A stretch of 64,000 nucleotides of DNA from Enterocloster aldenensis. GTDB taxonomy: Bacteria; Bacillota; Clostridia; Lachnospirales; Lachnospiraceae. Shown piece after piece: positions 35,602 to 43,793 of the stretch. The translations under genes were made by a program, and so were the position numbers. The notes under the pieces are model-generated. The model saw only the letters and a list, made by a program, of their open reading frames with translations. It searched no databases and was not told where the DNA came from. Numbering within the stretch: the first letter of the stretch is position 1; the number at the start of each line of letters is the position of its first letter. The stretch is taken from contig NZ_QVEX01000009.1 in NCBI RefSeq assembly GCF_003434055.1, positions 62,001-126,000 on the forward strand, written 5' to 3'.

Positions 35602-37269
35602 TTATTTGTTAACCTTCCAAGCCCATACATTCTTATTTACATTGTAATCAATGGCTCCCACGCGGACATTCTCCAGCTTATCGCTGTATCCAAACAGGTC
35701 ATTGGTAAAGTACAGGAATGCCATAGGCATCTGCTGGAACAGGATCTCCTGGTACTTGTCATAAACTGCCTTACGTGCCTCAAATGTGATTTCCTTGGCG
35801 CCGGACTCACCTACCTCGCCCAGGGTCGGGTCGGTCAGCTGGGTAAAGTTATTCATGTAGCCTGCGGTTACGTTGGGCACGGACTCAGATGGGTCAACAG
35901 AACCAGCGGAACCGATGAAGCACAGGTCATAGTCGCCGTTGCGGGCATTGGTCAGAAGGGTCGGGAAGTCAAGGGTCTGGATTTTTGTCTTGATGCCGAT
36001 CTTCTGAAGATCCTGCTGGATTAAGATAGCGGATTTCTCACGTACCTCGTTGCCTGTGGAAACCAGAACTTCTAGTTCACGGTTGGGATCCCAGCCCGCT
36101 GCCTCTACCATGCCTTTTGCCTTCTCAGGGTCATATTCAACCTTAAGGTTAGTATTATAGTACTTGTGGTCTTCGGGAAGAGGCCCGATTGCAACACGGC
36201 CCTGTCCCTGAAGGAGCTGCTCCACGATAACCTGGCGGTTGATTGCAAGGCTGATTGCGTGGCGGATTTCCTCCGGCAGGTATTCCCTGGTTGTGTTCAT
36301 TGCCATGTACTGGTATGCGAAGGTGGGAACGGACATGGCCTTCACGCCTGGTGTGTTGTTGGCTGCTTCCCAGTCAGCTAACGGGATCTGTGTATTGCCG
36401 GAAAGGGCGTCAATCTCGCCGCTCATGAGTCCGGAAAGGATATTGGATGACTGTACCTTCTTGAATACCAGCCTGTCAAAGTCAGGTGTCCCAAGGTAGT
36501 AATCCTTATTAGCCAGGAACTCGATGGACACGCCGGATTCCATGCTGTCAAAGATACATGGGCCGGAACCGATCGGCTTCTGCCAGAACGGGTCGTTAAC
36601 CAGGTCCGCGTCTGAGATTCCGGAAAGCAGATGCTTCGGGATGATGAAGAAGTCACGGTTCACCAATGCGTATACAATGGATGGGTCCATGGGTGTCTTT
36701 AAGGTAAACTCAACCGTGTGGTCGTCCAGCGCCTTTACCTCAACGCTGTCCGTGGAGGTCTCACAGCCGGTCTCGTCCGTGCCTGCAAAATACTGCATGC
36801 GGATACGGCGCAGATAGTTGTATTCTGAGGAAGACGCAACCTGGGCAGAGTACACAACGTCCTCAGCGGTTACAGGCTCCCCGTCATGCCACTTGGCATC
36901 CTCGTACAGATGATATGTAATCTTGTCCTGAGCCTCGTTGGTCTCCCAGGATTTTGCCAGGCGTGGTTCAAAGGTCCCGTCGGTATTGATGGTCATCAGG
37001 CGGTCGAACATCAATTCATTTACATTGTCAGCACCTGCGTTGGTGGTGTTCATGACCATGAAGGTGTCCCAGTCGCCGGACTGGGCAATGGTGACAATCT
37101 TCTCACCCGTGCTGCCGCCGCCTTCTGCCTTTGGCGCCTCTGTCTGCGCCCCGCCGCCTGCCGCGTTGGCAGTTGTGTCTGATGTCCCTGCGGATGAACC
37201 GCCGCATGCTGAAAGCAGCATGGCGGATGCAAGGGAAGCTGCGATTACTCTTACAAAATTGCGTCTCAT
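35602..37269 (-). CDS. oppA: Oligopeptide ABC transporter substrate-binding lipoprotein (OppA, SBP family 5)
   Basis: 555 aa. Lipobox LLSAC (Cys ~22), a Gly/Ala-rich linker, then the SBP_bac_5 fold (DKITYHLYEDAKWHDGEPVTAEDVVYS, EEIRHAISLAINRQVIVEQLL). Unlike opp1, the binding-protein gene lies in the middle of the operon (B-C-A-D-F). AGGAGG before the ATG. Ligand unknown; the linked M20 peptidase favours short peptides. Confidence 0.92.
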   Translation of the reverse strand: MRRNFVRVIAASLASAMLLSACGGSSAGTSDTTANAAGGGAQTEAPKAEGGGSTGEKIVTIAQSGDWDTFMVMNTTNAGADNVNELMFDRLMTINTDGTFEPRLAKSWETNEAQDKITYHLYEDAKWHDGEPVTAEDVVYSAQVASSSEYNYLRRIRMQYFAGTDETGCETSTDSVEVKALDDHTVEFTLKTPMDPSIVYALVNRDFFIIPKHLLSGISDADLVNDPFWQKPIGSGPCIFDSMESGVSIEFLANKDYYLGTPDFDRLVFKKVQSSNILSGLMSGEIDALSGNTQIPLADWEAANNTPGVKAMSVPTFAYQYMAMNTTREYLPEEIRHAISLAINRQVIVEQLLQGQGRVAIGPLPEDHKYYNTNLKVEYDPEKAKGMVEAAGWDPNRELEVLVSTGNEVREKSAILIQQDLQKIGIKTKIQTLDFPTLLTNARNGDYDLCFIGSAGSVDPSESVPNVTAGYMNNFTQLTDPTLGEVGESGAKEITFEARKAVYDKYQEILFQQMPMAFLYFTNDLFGYSDKLENVRVGAIDYNVNKNVWAWKVNK

Positions 37270-37318
37270 AATGTTCCTCCTGTTATTTATGATTTTCTTT
37301 TATATTAACTATTCCTTT

Positions 37319-38200
37319 TTATTTCTTCTTAATCTTTGTCTTGGAATCCAGCGCATCCCTGATTCCGTCACCCACAAAGTTGATGCTGGAAACCGTCAGC
37401 ACCAGAAGGATGCCCGGCGGTACCCAGAGCCACGGCCTGGATGAAAGCACGGTGATGGACTGGGCAGCGTACAGGATATTGCCCCAGGAAGCCTGCGGCG
37501 GCTGGACGCCCATGCCCAGGAAGCTAAGTGCGGATTCCTGGATGATGGCCTGTGCGGTACGGAATGTAAAGTTTATCAATATGGGCGCGAATGCATTGGG
37601 CACCACATACTTTAACAGCAGGGGCAGGTCCCTGGTACCGACGGCCTTGGCCGATTCCACATATTCCTTTTCCCTGACCGACAATACATTGCCGTATATC
37701 AGCTTGGCAAAATCCGTCCACCCCAGCACACCGATTACCAGTGTTACGGTCCATACGGAAGGTCCGATCACAGACACCAGTACCAGCACCAGTATCATGG
37801 ATGGGAATGACATGAAAATGTCTGCTGCCCTCATGACAATGGTTTCCCAGATACCCTTGTAATAACCTGCAACCAGCCCCAGGGGAACCCCGATTAAAAG
37901 GCTTATGACGGCTGAAAGAAGGCCTACCATCAGGGATACCCGTCCGCCGTATACCAGCCTTGCAAACACATCCCGTCCCGTGTCATCGGTCCCAAGGAAA
38001 TGCCCTGGGCCGGGTTTGGCGCTGAACGCCAGTATATCGGATGTATACGGGTCCAGCTTCAATATCATTGGCAGGAATATTACCAGCAGCACTTCTAATA
38101 CAATGATAGCCACGCCAATCATGGCCAGCTTGTGGGCCGTGAATTTTTTGAGCACGTCTCGATAATACGAGTCCTTTTTTATAACTGTTGTCTCTGACAT
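37319..38200 (-). CDS. oppC: Oligopeptide ABC transporter permease (OppC)
   Basis: 293 aa, six membrane segments. LAMIGVAIIVLEVLLVIFLPMIL, GTDDTGRDVFARLVYGGRVSLMVG and the coupling loop ESAKAVGTRDLPLLLKYVVPN are typical. GGGAGG before the ATG. Confidence 0.93.
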   Translation of the reverse strand: MSETTVIKKDSYYRDVLKKFTAHKLAMIGVAIIVLEVLLVIFLPMILKLDPYTSDILAFSAKPGPGHFLGTDDTGRDVFARLVYGGRVSLMVGLLSAVISLLIGVPLGLVAGYYKGIWETIVMRAADIFMSFPSMILVLVLVSVIGPSVWTVTLVIGVLGWTDFAKLIYGNVLSVREKEYVESAKAVGTRDLPLLLKYVVPNAFAPILINFTFRTAQAIIQESALSFLGMGVQPPQASWGNILYAAQSITVLSSRPWLWVPPGILLVLTVSSINFVGDGIRDALDSKTKIKKK

Positions 38201-38212
38201 CCTCTTACCTCC

Positions 38213-39166
38213 CTAACGGCTCTCTCTTATCTTCGGGTCAAGCAGGCTGTAGGCAATATCGGTAAGGACATTTCCTATCAGCACGGCTGCTGCTATCACT
38301 ACGGTTATCCCCATGATCATGGGATAATCCCTTGCATTAATGGACTGTACCATCAGGCTTCCAAGTCCCGGCCAGCTGAATACCTGCTCTGCCACAACCG
38401 CTCCGCCGAACATGAACGGTATCATGGTGCTGAGCACGGTAACCACGGGAATCAGTGCGTTCCTCAGGCCATGGATGATGACCACCCTTGGCTCTGTAAG
38501 GCCTTTGGCCCTGGCAGTCCTTATATAGTCTTCGCTGAATACCTCCATCATACTGCCCCGGGTCTGCCTCAGTATGCTGCCTATATTAAATATGGTCAGG
38601 ACCAGACAGGGCAGGATCAGATGGTTAACTGCCGAAGCTACCGTATGTACTCCGGCATCATACATTCCTCCCATGGGCAGTACCCGAAGCTTGACTGCAA
38701 ATATGTAAATCATCACAAGGCCTGTAAAAAAGGTAGGAGTGGACGCTCCCACAAATGCAAAGCCGGATGAAGCGTAATCCCATGCAGAATAAGGCTTATA
38801 CGCTGACATGATACCAAGGGGTACTGCAATCAGAACTGATAAAACAGTGGATGAAAGGGTAAGTATCAGTGTGGGTCCCAATTTTTCCAGTACCTGTCCC
38901 AATACAGGAAGGCTGTTCCGGTATGAGATTCCCAGATTACCCTGCAGCATGGCTGCAAGCCAACGGAAATACTGTATAATCGCCGGGTCATTCAACCCCA
39001 TCTGCGTCTTTAAGGCTTCCATGCTTTCCTTGGTTGCCATGGGGTCAGCCATGAGCATTTCCAAAGGACTGCCGGGAGCCATTGCAGAAATCAGATAGAC
39101 AAGTACAGTTATTCCGAAAAAGGTGGGAATCGCTACCAACAGACGTTTGACTGTGTACTTAAACAT
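38213..39166 (-). CDS. oppB: Oligopeptide ABC transporter permease (OppB)
   Basis: 317 aa. FKYTVKRLLVAIPTFFGIT opening helix, GSPLEMLMADPMATKESMEAL, coupling loop DYIRTARAKGLTEPRVVIIHGLRN and GGAVVAEQVFSWPGLGSLMV. First gene of the opp2 operon behind a consensus promoter that overlaps a palindromic operator. Confidence 0.93.
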   Translation of the reverse strand: MFKYTVKRLLVAIPTFFGITVLVYLISAMAPGSPLEMLMADPMATKESMEALKTQMGLNDPAIIQYFRWLAAMLQGNLGISYRNSLPVLGQVLEKLGPTLILTLSSTVLSVLIAVPLGIMSAYKPYSAWDYASSGFAFVGASTPTFFTGLVMIYIFAVKLRVLPMGGMYDAGVHTVASAVNHLILPCLVLTIFNIGSILRQTRGSMMEVFSEDYIRTARAKGLTEPRVVIIHGLRNALIPVVTVLSTMIPFMFGGAVVAEQVFSWPGLGSLMVQSINARDYPMIMGITVVIAAAVLIGNVLTDIAYSLLDPKIRESR

Positions 39167-39243
39167 GTTGTTTATCGACCTCCGTATTTCCGTGATACTT
39201 CTTAATAGTAGCTGCGTGCCTGAACTTTAAGAATATCATTGTT

Positions 39244-39280
39244 ATATCACTGATAATATCACAAGATGACAAAATGTCAA
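39244..39280 (-). promoter_or_regulatory. Promoter and operator of opp2 operon
   Basis: On the minus strand -35 TTGACA (39280-39275), 16-bp spacer, -10 TATTAT (39258-39253). ATATCACTGATAATATCA (plus strand 39244-39261) covers the -10 and recurs with one change at 42667-42684. Confidence 0.75.
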
Positions 39281-39379
39281 TGGTTTCAGGTATTTATTAA
39301 TAATATTTGGTTATAATGCTCATATTTTCGATGTTTTATTGTAAAAACCGACAAAAAAACAAATAAAGCGTTAAAACTA

Positions 39380-39408
39380 TTGACTAAATTATTTTTACAT
39401 GCTTAAAT
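39380..39408 (+). promoter_or_regulatory. Probable promoter of the ATC-hydrolase-family gene
   Basis: -35 TTGACT (39380-39385), 17-bp spacer, -10 TTAAAT (39403-39408), about 115 bp before the start codon. The rest of this 356-bp intergenic stretch (39167-39522) holds the divergent opp2 promoter and an untranslated leader with no recognised RNA structure. Confidence 0.5.
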
Positions 39409-39522
39409 AGGTACCAGTTATTCCTGCGTGCCTGGATAAAATCAGGATATCCATTGTGTAAATATGGCTGCCGGTACAAAGTACTGACAGTACAACTGAT
39501 TTTATTTAAGGAGGATTTTACA

Positions 39523-40020
39523 ATGTCTATCAAACACAACGAACCTAAATTTACCGACCCAGCAACCATGGCCTGCCGCGGTGCCGTAGAGCACAGGGCA
39601 ACCTGGATGGCCCTTCTTTATGATCAGGCCAAAAAACAGGGCGCTGACGCTGAGAAGATGTGCCGTGAGGCAATCCGCAAGTGCGGCCACATCCACGGTG
39701 ACAATATGTATAAGCCACAGTGTGAGGACCCTGAAAGCGCAGCCGATTTCGGCAAGGCGTTCTTCAGCGGACAGGGCGCAAAGAACATGGAGATTGATGT
39801 CCTTGAGGCAACCCATGACGACCTGGTTGCAGAATTCCATCAGTGTCCCCTTGTACAGGCATGGGAGAAACTTGGCTACGAAGGCAAGGAGCTGGAACTG
39901 CTCTGTGACATGGCCATGGACGGCGACCGCGGTATTGCAGACCAGATGGGACTGACCCTGGACATCACCAAGACCATTGCTGCAGGCGACGGATGCTGCC
40001 ATCTGCATTTCCACAAATAA
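39523..40020 (+). CDS. L-2-amino-thiazoline-4-carboxylic acid hydrolase (ATC hydrolase) family protein
   Basis: 165 aa from the ATG at 39523, with AAGGAGG 9 bp upstream; the open frame to 39454 is leader. Helical protein with family features CRGAVEHRATWMALLYDQAKKQG near the start, HDDLVAEFHQCPLVQAWEKLG and the Cys-rich LELLCDMAMDGDRGIADQMG and GDGCCHLHFHK C-terminus. The family name comes from a Pseudomonas enzyme that opens a thiazoline ring in cysteine biosynthesis; most clostridial members have no shown activity. It stands alone with its own terminator, divergent from opp2. Assignment is from remembered family features. Confidence 0.7.
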   Translation: MSIKHNEPKFTDPATMACRGAVEHRATWMALLYDQAKKQGADAEKMCREAIRKCGHIHGDNMYKPQCEDPESAADFGKAFFSGQGAKNMEIDVLEATHDDLVAEFHQCPLVQAWEKLGYEGKELELLCDMAMDGDRGIADQMGLTLDITKTIAAGDGCCHLHFHK

Positions 40021-40045
40021 AAACAGATACCCAGCAACTACATCC

Positions 40046-40076
40046 ATGCTGCCATTTTCATATGGCAGCATCTTTT
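40046..40076 (+). terminator. Intrinsic terminator
   Basis: ATGCTGCCAT / ATGGCAGCAT, 10-bp stem, followed by CTTTTATT. Ends the ATC-hydrolase-family transcript. Confidence 0.9.
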
Positions 40077-40275
40077 ATTATCCGCATGATAGTGGTATCA
40101 TATGGGTATCCTACCGGTAGTATCCACATAGGGATGATTGTCTGAGCGCTGTGCGCGGATCCATGACACGGTGTGCAGGCTGATTAAAATTGTATGCGGC
40201 CGGCAGACCATCAGCCGCAGAGGTGAATATCGAGGAGACTCCGGGAGTACACCACGCAAAAACAGGAGGAATTTC

Positions 40276-41499
40276 ATGAACCAGAATGTGAAAGACAGAT
40301 TTCTTACGTATGTAAGCTTTGACACCCAGTCCGATAGCTCCAGCAGCACAGTGCCGTCCACTGAAAAACAGCTGAAACTGGCCGCGTACCTGGCGGACGA
40401 GCTAAAAGGGCTTGGCCTTCATGATGTGGAGATGGACCAATACGCCTGTGTCTACGCACATATACCGGCCTCAGCCGGATGCGCCAGGCCCGGCCTTGCC
40501 CTGATTGCACATATGGATACGGCCATGGACATGTCAGGGGCCGATATAAAGCCGCGCATTGTAACCGGGTATGACGGGGGGGATATTGTCCTCAACCAGG
40601 AAAAGAACATTGTCACCAGGGTTTCCGATTATCCAAGCCTGGCACAGTTTAAGGGACAGGACCTGATTGTCACGGACGGAACCACCCTTCTGGGTGCGGA
40701 CGACAAGGCAGGTGTTGCGGAGATCGTGACGCTGGCACAGTATCTGATGGAGCATCCGGAACATCCCCACCCGGCAATCAGCATCCTTTTCACACCAGAT
40801 GAGGAGATTGGCCGGGGCGCGGACCATGTGGATGTGAAGAAGCTGGACGCCGCCTATGGATATACGGTGGACGGCGGAATCCTTGGGGAATTTTCCTACG
40901 AAAACTTCAATGCCGCAGGGGCGGTCGTGACAGTCCACGGCGTGACTGCACACACCGGCTATTCCAAGGGCGTGCTTAAGAACGCCATCCTCATGGCCAT
41001 GGAATACCAGGGCCTGCTTCCGGTTTACGAAACGCCTGCCTGCACCGAGGGACGGGAGGGCTTCTTCCACCTGGACCGCATGGAAGGGTGTACGGAGACA
41101 GCCACCATGAAATATATCATCCGGGACCACGACCATGGGAACTACATGAGGCGCCAGGAACTGATGAAGGACGCCGCCCAATACCTGAACCGCAAGTACG
41201 GCGCGGGAACCGTGGAAATCCAGATAACGGAAAGCTACCTGAACATGTATGGGAAGATAAAGGACCATCAGGAAATGATTGATCATGTATTCACTGCCAT
41301 GGAACGGGCGGGCGTCACCCCCATTGTGGACCCAATCCGGGGAGGCACGGACGGCTCCCGCTTATCCTACATGGGACTTCCCTGTCCCAACCTGTGTACC
41401 GGCGGGCAGAACGGCCATGGACGCCATGAATTTGTATCCATACAGTCCATGGAAAAGGTGGTTGAGATCCTTAAATATCTGGTTGAGCTGTATGCATAG
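40276..41499 (+). CDS. pepT: Peptidase T (tripeptidase)
   Basis: 407 aa from the ATG at 40276 (AGGAGGA upstream), matching the usual 404-410 aa. Zinc motifs: ALIAHMDTAMDMSG, DGTTLLGADDKAGVAEI (bridging Asp), FTPDEEIGRGADH (catalytic Glu pair), YTVDGG and GGQNGHGRHEFVSI (last His). Cytosolic aminotripeptidase of family M20B. Sits between the opp2 operon and module D, so it can process the imported oligopeptides. Confidence 0.95.
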   Translation: MNQNVKDRFLTYVSFDTQSDSSSSTVPSTEKQLKLAAYLADELKGLGLHDVEMDQYACVYAHIPASAGCARPGLALIAHMDTAMDMSGADIKPRIVTGYDGGDIVLNQEKNIVTRVSDYPSLAQFKGQDLIVTDGTTLLGADDKAGVAEIVTLAQYLMEHPEHPHPAISILFTPDEEIGRGADHVDVKKLDAAYGYTVDGGILGEFSYENFNAAGAVVTVHGVTAHTGYSKGVLKNAILMAMEYQGLLPVYETPACTEGREGFFHLDRMEGCTETATMKYIIRDHDHGNYMRRQELMKDAAQYLNRKYGAGTVEIQITESYLNMYGKIKDHQEMIDHVFTAMERAGVTPIVDPIRGGTDGSRLSYMGLPCPNLCTGGQNGHGRHEFVSIQSMEKVVEILKYLVELYA

Positions 41500-41541
41500 G
41501 ACCGGGGCCTGCCAGGCCCCCATCAAATGCCGGGACATGTT

Positions 41542-41587
41542 AAAAGGAGCGAAAGCGTACTGCCGCTTTTGCTCCTTTTGTTTTTTC
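41542..41587. terminator. Intrinsic terminator, pepT / URO-D convergent gap
   Basis: A 16-bp stem (AAAAGGAGCGAAAGCG with CGCTTTTGCTCCTTTT, one G-T pair) and tail GTTTTTT on the plus strand; TTTTAA on the minus strand allows weaker reverse use. Confidence 0.9.
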
Positions 41588-41597
41588 CTGTTTCCTA

Positions 41598-42563
41598 TCA
41601 GCAGCCGCGGGCTGTCCTTGCAGCCAGCCTCACCTTATCCAGGTCCTGCTCCGTGGCCAGCGTACAGTCTGCGCCCAGTATCAGTCCTTTCCTTCCAAAA
41701 TCAGAAATAACCTTCTTCACTTCTGCCTCTACCTGGGCATCGCTTCCTTCCACCAGTACGCCGTGACGGTTGGGAAGTCCTCCCATCAGGGTCTTGCCGC
41801 CAAAAAGCTCCCTGCCTTTTTCCAGGTCATAGGGTACCTCAAATACGCCCCAGTTCACAACATCGGCGTAAGGAGCATAATCCCTGTATCTCTCCATGTT
41901 CAGGCCATCCTTGCAGATGTGCAGGAAGCAGTATCCGCCTGCATCCTTAATCGCCTTCATGACCTGAATCTCAAAGGGCTTAATCCATCTGGCAAATTCA
42001 TCGTCGGTAAAGAAGCACTCCTCGCCGCCCAGGGATGCGTAATAGACAGAGTCCAGCCCTGCCTCTATGTAGCTCCTGGCCAGGTCGCAGAGCACATCCG
42101 TGATGCGCTGCATGGCGGACAGCATCTTCTCCTCATCCCAGCGCAGGAAATCCACCTGCATCTGCCTGGCCGCAAAGTAGTTGACGCCGGACTGCTCAAT
42201 GGGATGGATGCCGGATGCGCAGATACCGTGAAGGGTTCCCATGGTAAACACATCCTTGTCACAGCGGGCCAGGATTTCTTTGGTCAGCGCCATCTGGTCC
42301 TTCATGAACCCGTCTTCCATGGTCATCCTGGGAATCAGCCTGTTATAATCATCCGGGGTATGGATTGTGCCAAACACTGGAATCAGGTTCTCATTCATGA
42401 TCTTGCATATATCCGTATCCGTATCGTGGAAAAAGTCAAGATGGGCCTTGACGCATGCTTCCCCGTGTTTCTTTTCCTCCGGGAAATGAAGGGAAAAGCC
42501 GGAAGGAATCCCGTCTAAATCCTTTTGCTGGATTGCTGCAATTACTCGTTCTCTCTTGGTCAT
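41598..42563 (-). CDS. Uroporphyrinogen decarboxylase (URO-D) family protein
   Basis: 321 aa. MTKRERVIAAIQQKDLDGIPSGFSLHF is the opening of the MtaA/CmuA-like branch rather than true HemE. YIEAGLDSVYYASLGGEECF, GGYCFLHICKDGLNMERY and NWGVFEVPYDLEKGRELFGGKTLMGGLPN follow the barrel; the HICKDG His-Cys pair resembles the zinc site of methylcobamide methyltransferases. No corrinoid protein gene is nearby, so the reaction is unknown. Its promoter shares an operator with opp2, which links it to peptide or amide catabolism by regulation. Confidence 0.82.
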   Translation of the reverse strand: MTKRERVIAAIQQKDLDGIPSGFSLHFPEEKKHGEACVKAHLDFFHDTDTDICKIMNENLIPVFGTIHTPDDYNRLIPRMTMEDGFMKDQMALTKEILARCDKDVFTMGTLHGICASGIHPIEQSGVNYFAARQMQVDFLRWDEEKMLSAMQRITDVLCDLARSYIEAGLDSVYYASLGGEECFFTDDEFARWIKPFEIQVMKAIKDAGGYCFLHICKDGLNMERYRDYAPYADVVNWGVFEVPYDLEKGRELFGGKTLMGGLPNRHGVLVEGSDAQVEAEVKKVISDFGRKGLILGADCTLATEQDLDKVRLAARTARGC

Positions 42564-42663
42564 GGTTCAATCTCCTTTTCTTCTTGTTTATCTTATAAGG
42601 CGCCTTTAAAATACCCCGGCGTGATTCCGCCGGGCCGCACCCTCCTGTATTGATGTTGTCTAT

Positions 42664-42692
42664 AATATATCACTGATATTATCAGCCTTCAA
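42664..42692 (-). promoter_or_regulatory. Promoter and operator of the URO-D-family gene
   Basis: On the minus strand -35 TTGAAG (42692-42687), 17-bp spacer, -10 TATATT (42669-42664). The spacer holds ATATCACTGATATTATCA (42667-42684), 17 of 18 identical to the opp2 operator. The rest of the 323-bp gap (42564-42886) carries the hairpin at 42758 and nothing else recognised. Confidence 0.7.
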
Positions 42693-42757
42693 GGGGTTTT
42701 ATTTATTTCTGCATATTCAACACATTGCACGGCTGTTTTTTATGCACTATATACAAA

Positions 42758-42788
42758 TACAGTGAACAGGCCATGCCTATTCACTGTA
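42758..42788. terminator. Stem-loop, probable terminator of module D
   Basis: TACAGTGAACAGG / CCTATTCACTGTA, 13 bp with one mismatch. On the minus strand followed by TTTGTATATAG. Lies ~100 bp downstream of the Cof-type HAD stop. Confidence 0.6.
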
Positions 42789-42886
42789 CTTCTTATCCCT
42801 GCCAGCCATATTCACTTCCAGTTCATACTTCTCACCCACAATACTCAGCCCGTCCGCACATACCGGACGGCCGGAGGCATAACACA

Positions 42887-43696
42887 CTAACCCAGGATAA
42901 ACCGGTCTATGGCATATGCCACACCTTCCTCCTCATTTGACTTTGTTACAAAGTCACAGACCCTTTTCACTGCCTCCTGGGCATTTGCCATGGCAATCCC
43001 CAGGCCCGCGTACTGTATCATGGAAATGTCGTTAAGCCCGTCCCCGCAGGCTGCGATTTCAGCCCTCTCAAGCCCCAGCTGCAGGCGCAGGCGTTCCAGG
43101 GAAGAGGCCTTATCAATATCCTTTGGCATGATCTCAAGAAAGTAGGGTTCTGAGCGGAAGATGCTTAACTGGCTGCCAAAATACCCTTTCAGCTTATCCT
43201 CAACCGCTTCAAGATACCCTCCGTCCGCTGCCACCAGGCACTTAACAACCGGGAACGTGACATAATCCAGGAAATTGCCCACCCCCTTTACCTTCATTTT
43301 ATTAATAAATGATTCTTTGGCCACATACGCGTCCTGAGGTTTTTCAGTAATGATCCTATCTCCCTCATATGTCATCAGCGCCGCGTCCAGGTCATGGACC
43401 TGGCCGTAAATCCCACCCATGAGCTTATGGGGTATGGTCTTTTCATAGATGGTCCTTCCCGTGGAACAGTCCACAATCCTGCCTCCGTTATAGGACAGGA
43501 TAAACCCTCCGTACTGTTCCAGCTCCAGTTCCCTGGCCGTGGGCACCACCCCGTAGGCGGGCCGGCCCGAGGCCAGGACCACCTTTACGCCGGCTTTCTG
43601 CATGCGCAGGATTGTCTGTTTTGTATGTCTTGTGATTTCCTTCTTTTCATTGGTCAGTGTCCCGTCGATATCCAGGACCAGCAGCTTATACTTCAT
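42887..43696 (-). CDS. Cof-type HAD-IIB phosphatase
   Basis: 269 aa from the ATG at 43696 (AAAGGAAG upstream); the frame to 43759 lies in an intercistronic hairpin. LLVLDIDGTLTNEKKEIT (motif I), VVLASGRPAYGV (II), the IIB cap domain, KASSLERLRLQLG (III) and EIAACGDGLNDISMIQYAGLGIAMANA (IV). Cof/YidA-type enzymes remove phosphate from sugar phosphates. It follows the module D deglycase, giving every PTS- or FrlB-type module except B a HAD phosphatase. Confidence 0.9.
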   Translation of the reverse strand: MKYKLLVLDIDGTLTNEKKEITRHTKQTILRMQKAGVKVVLASGRPAYGVVPTARELELEQYGGFILSYNGGRIVDCSTGRTIYEKTIPHKLMGGIYGQVHDLDAALMTYEGDRIITEKPQDAYVAKESFINKMKVKGVGNFLDYVTFPVVKCLVAADGGYLEAVEDKLKGYFGSQLSIFRSEPYFLEIMPKDIDKASSLERLRLQLGLERAEIAACGDGLNDISMIQYAGLGIAMANAQEAVKRVCDFVTKSNEEEGVAYAIDRFILG

Positions 43697-43713
43697 ACAA
43701 CTTCCTTTCCCCA

Positions 43714-43750
43714 AAGGAATCGCCCCGCCTGTCCATGCGGAGCGATTCCT
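43714..43750 (-). terminator. Intercistronic stem-loop after module D deglycase
   Basis: AGGAATCGC / GCGATTCCT with an inner CCGC / GCGG pairing; followed on the minus strand by TTTGGGG. It may be a weak terminator or an mRNA-processing hairpin between the deglycase and HAD genes. Confidence 0.5.
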
Positions 43751-43793
43751 GCGTTCCATCCGGATTCCCTTAAGCGGGCGGATGCTTATATGA

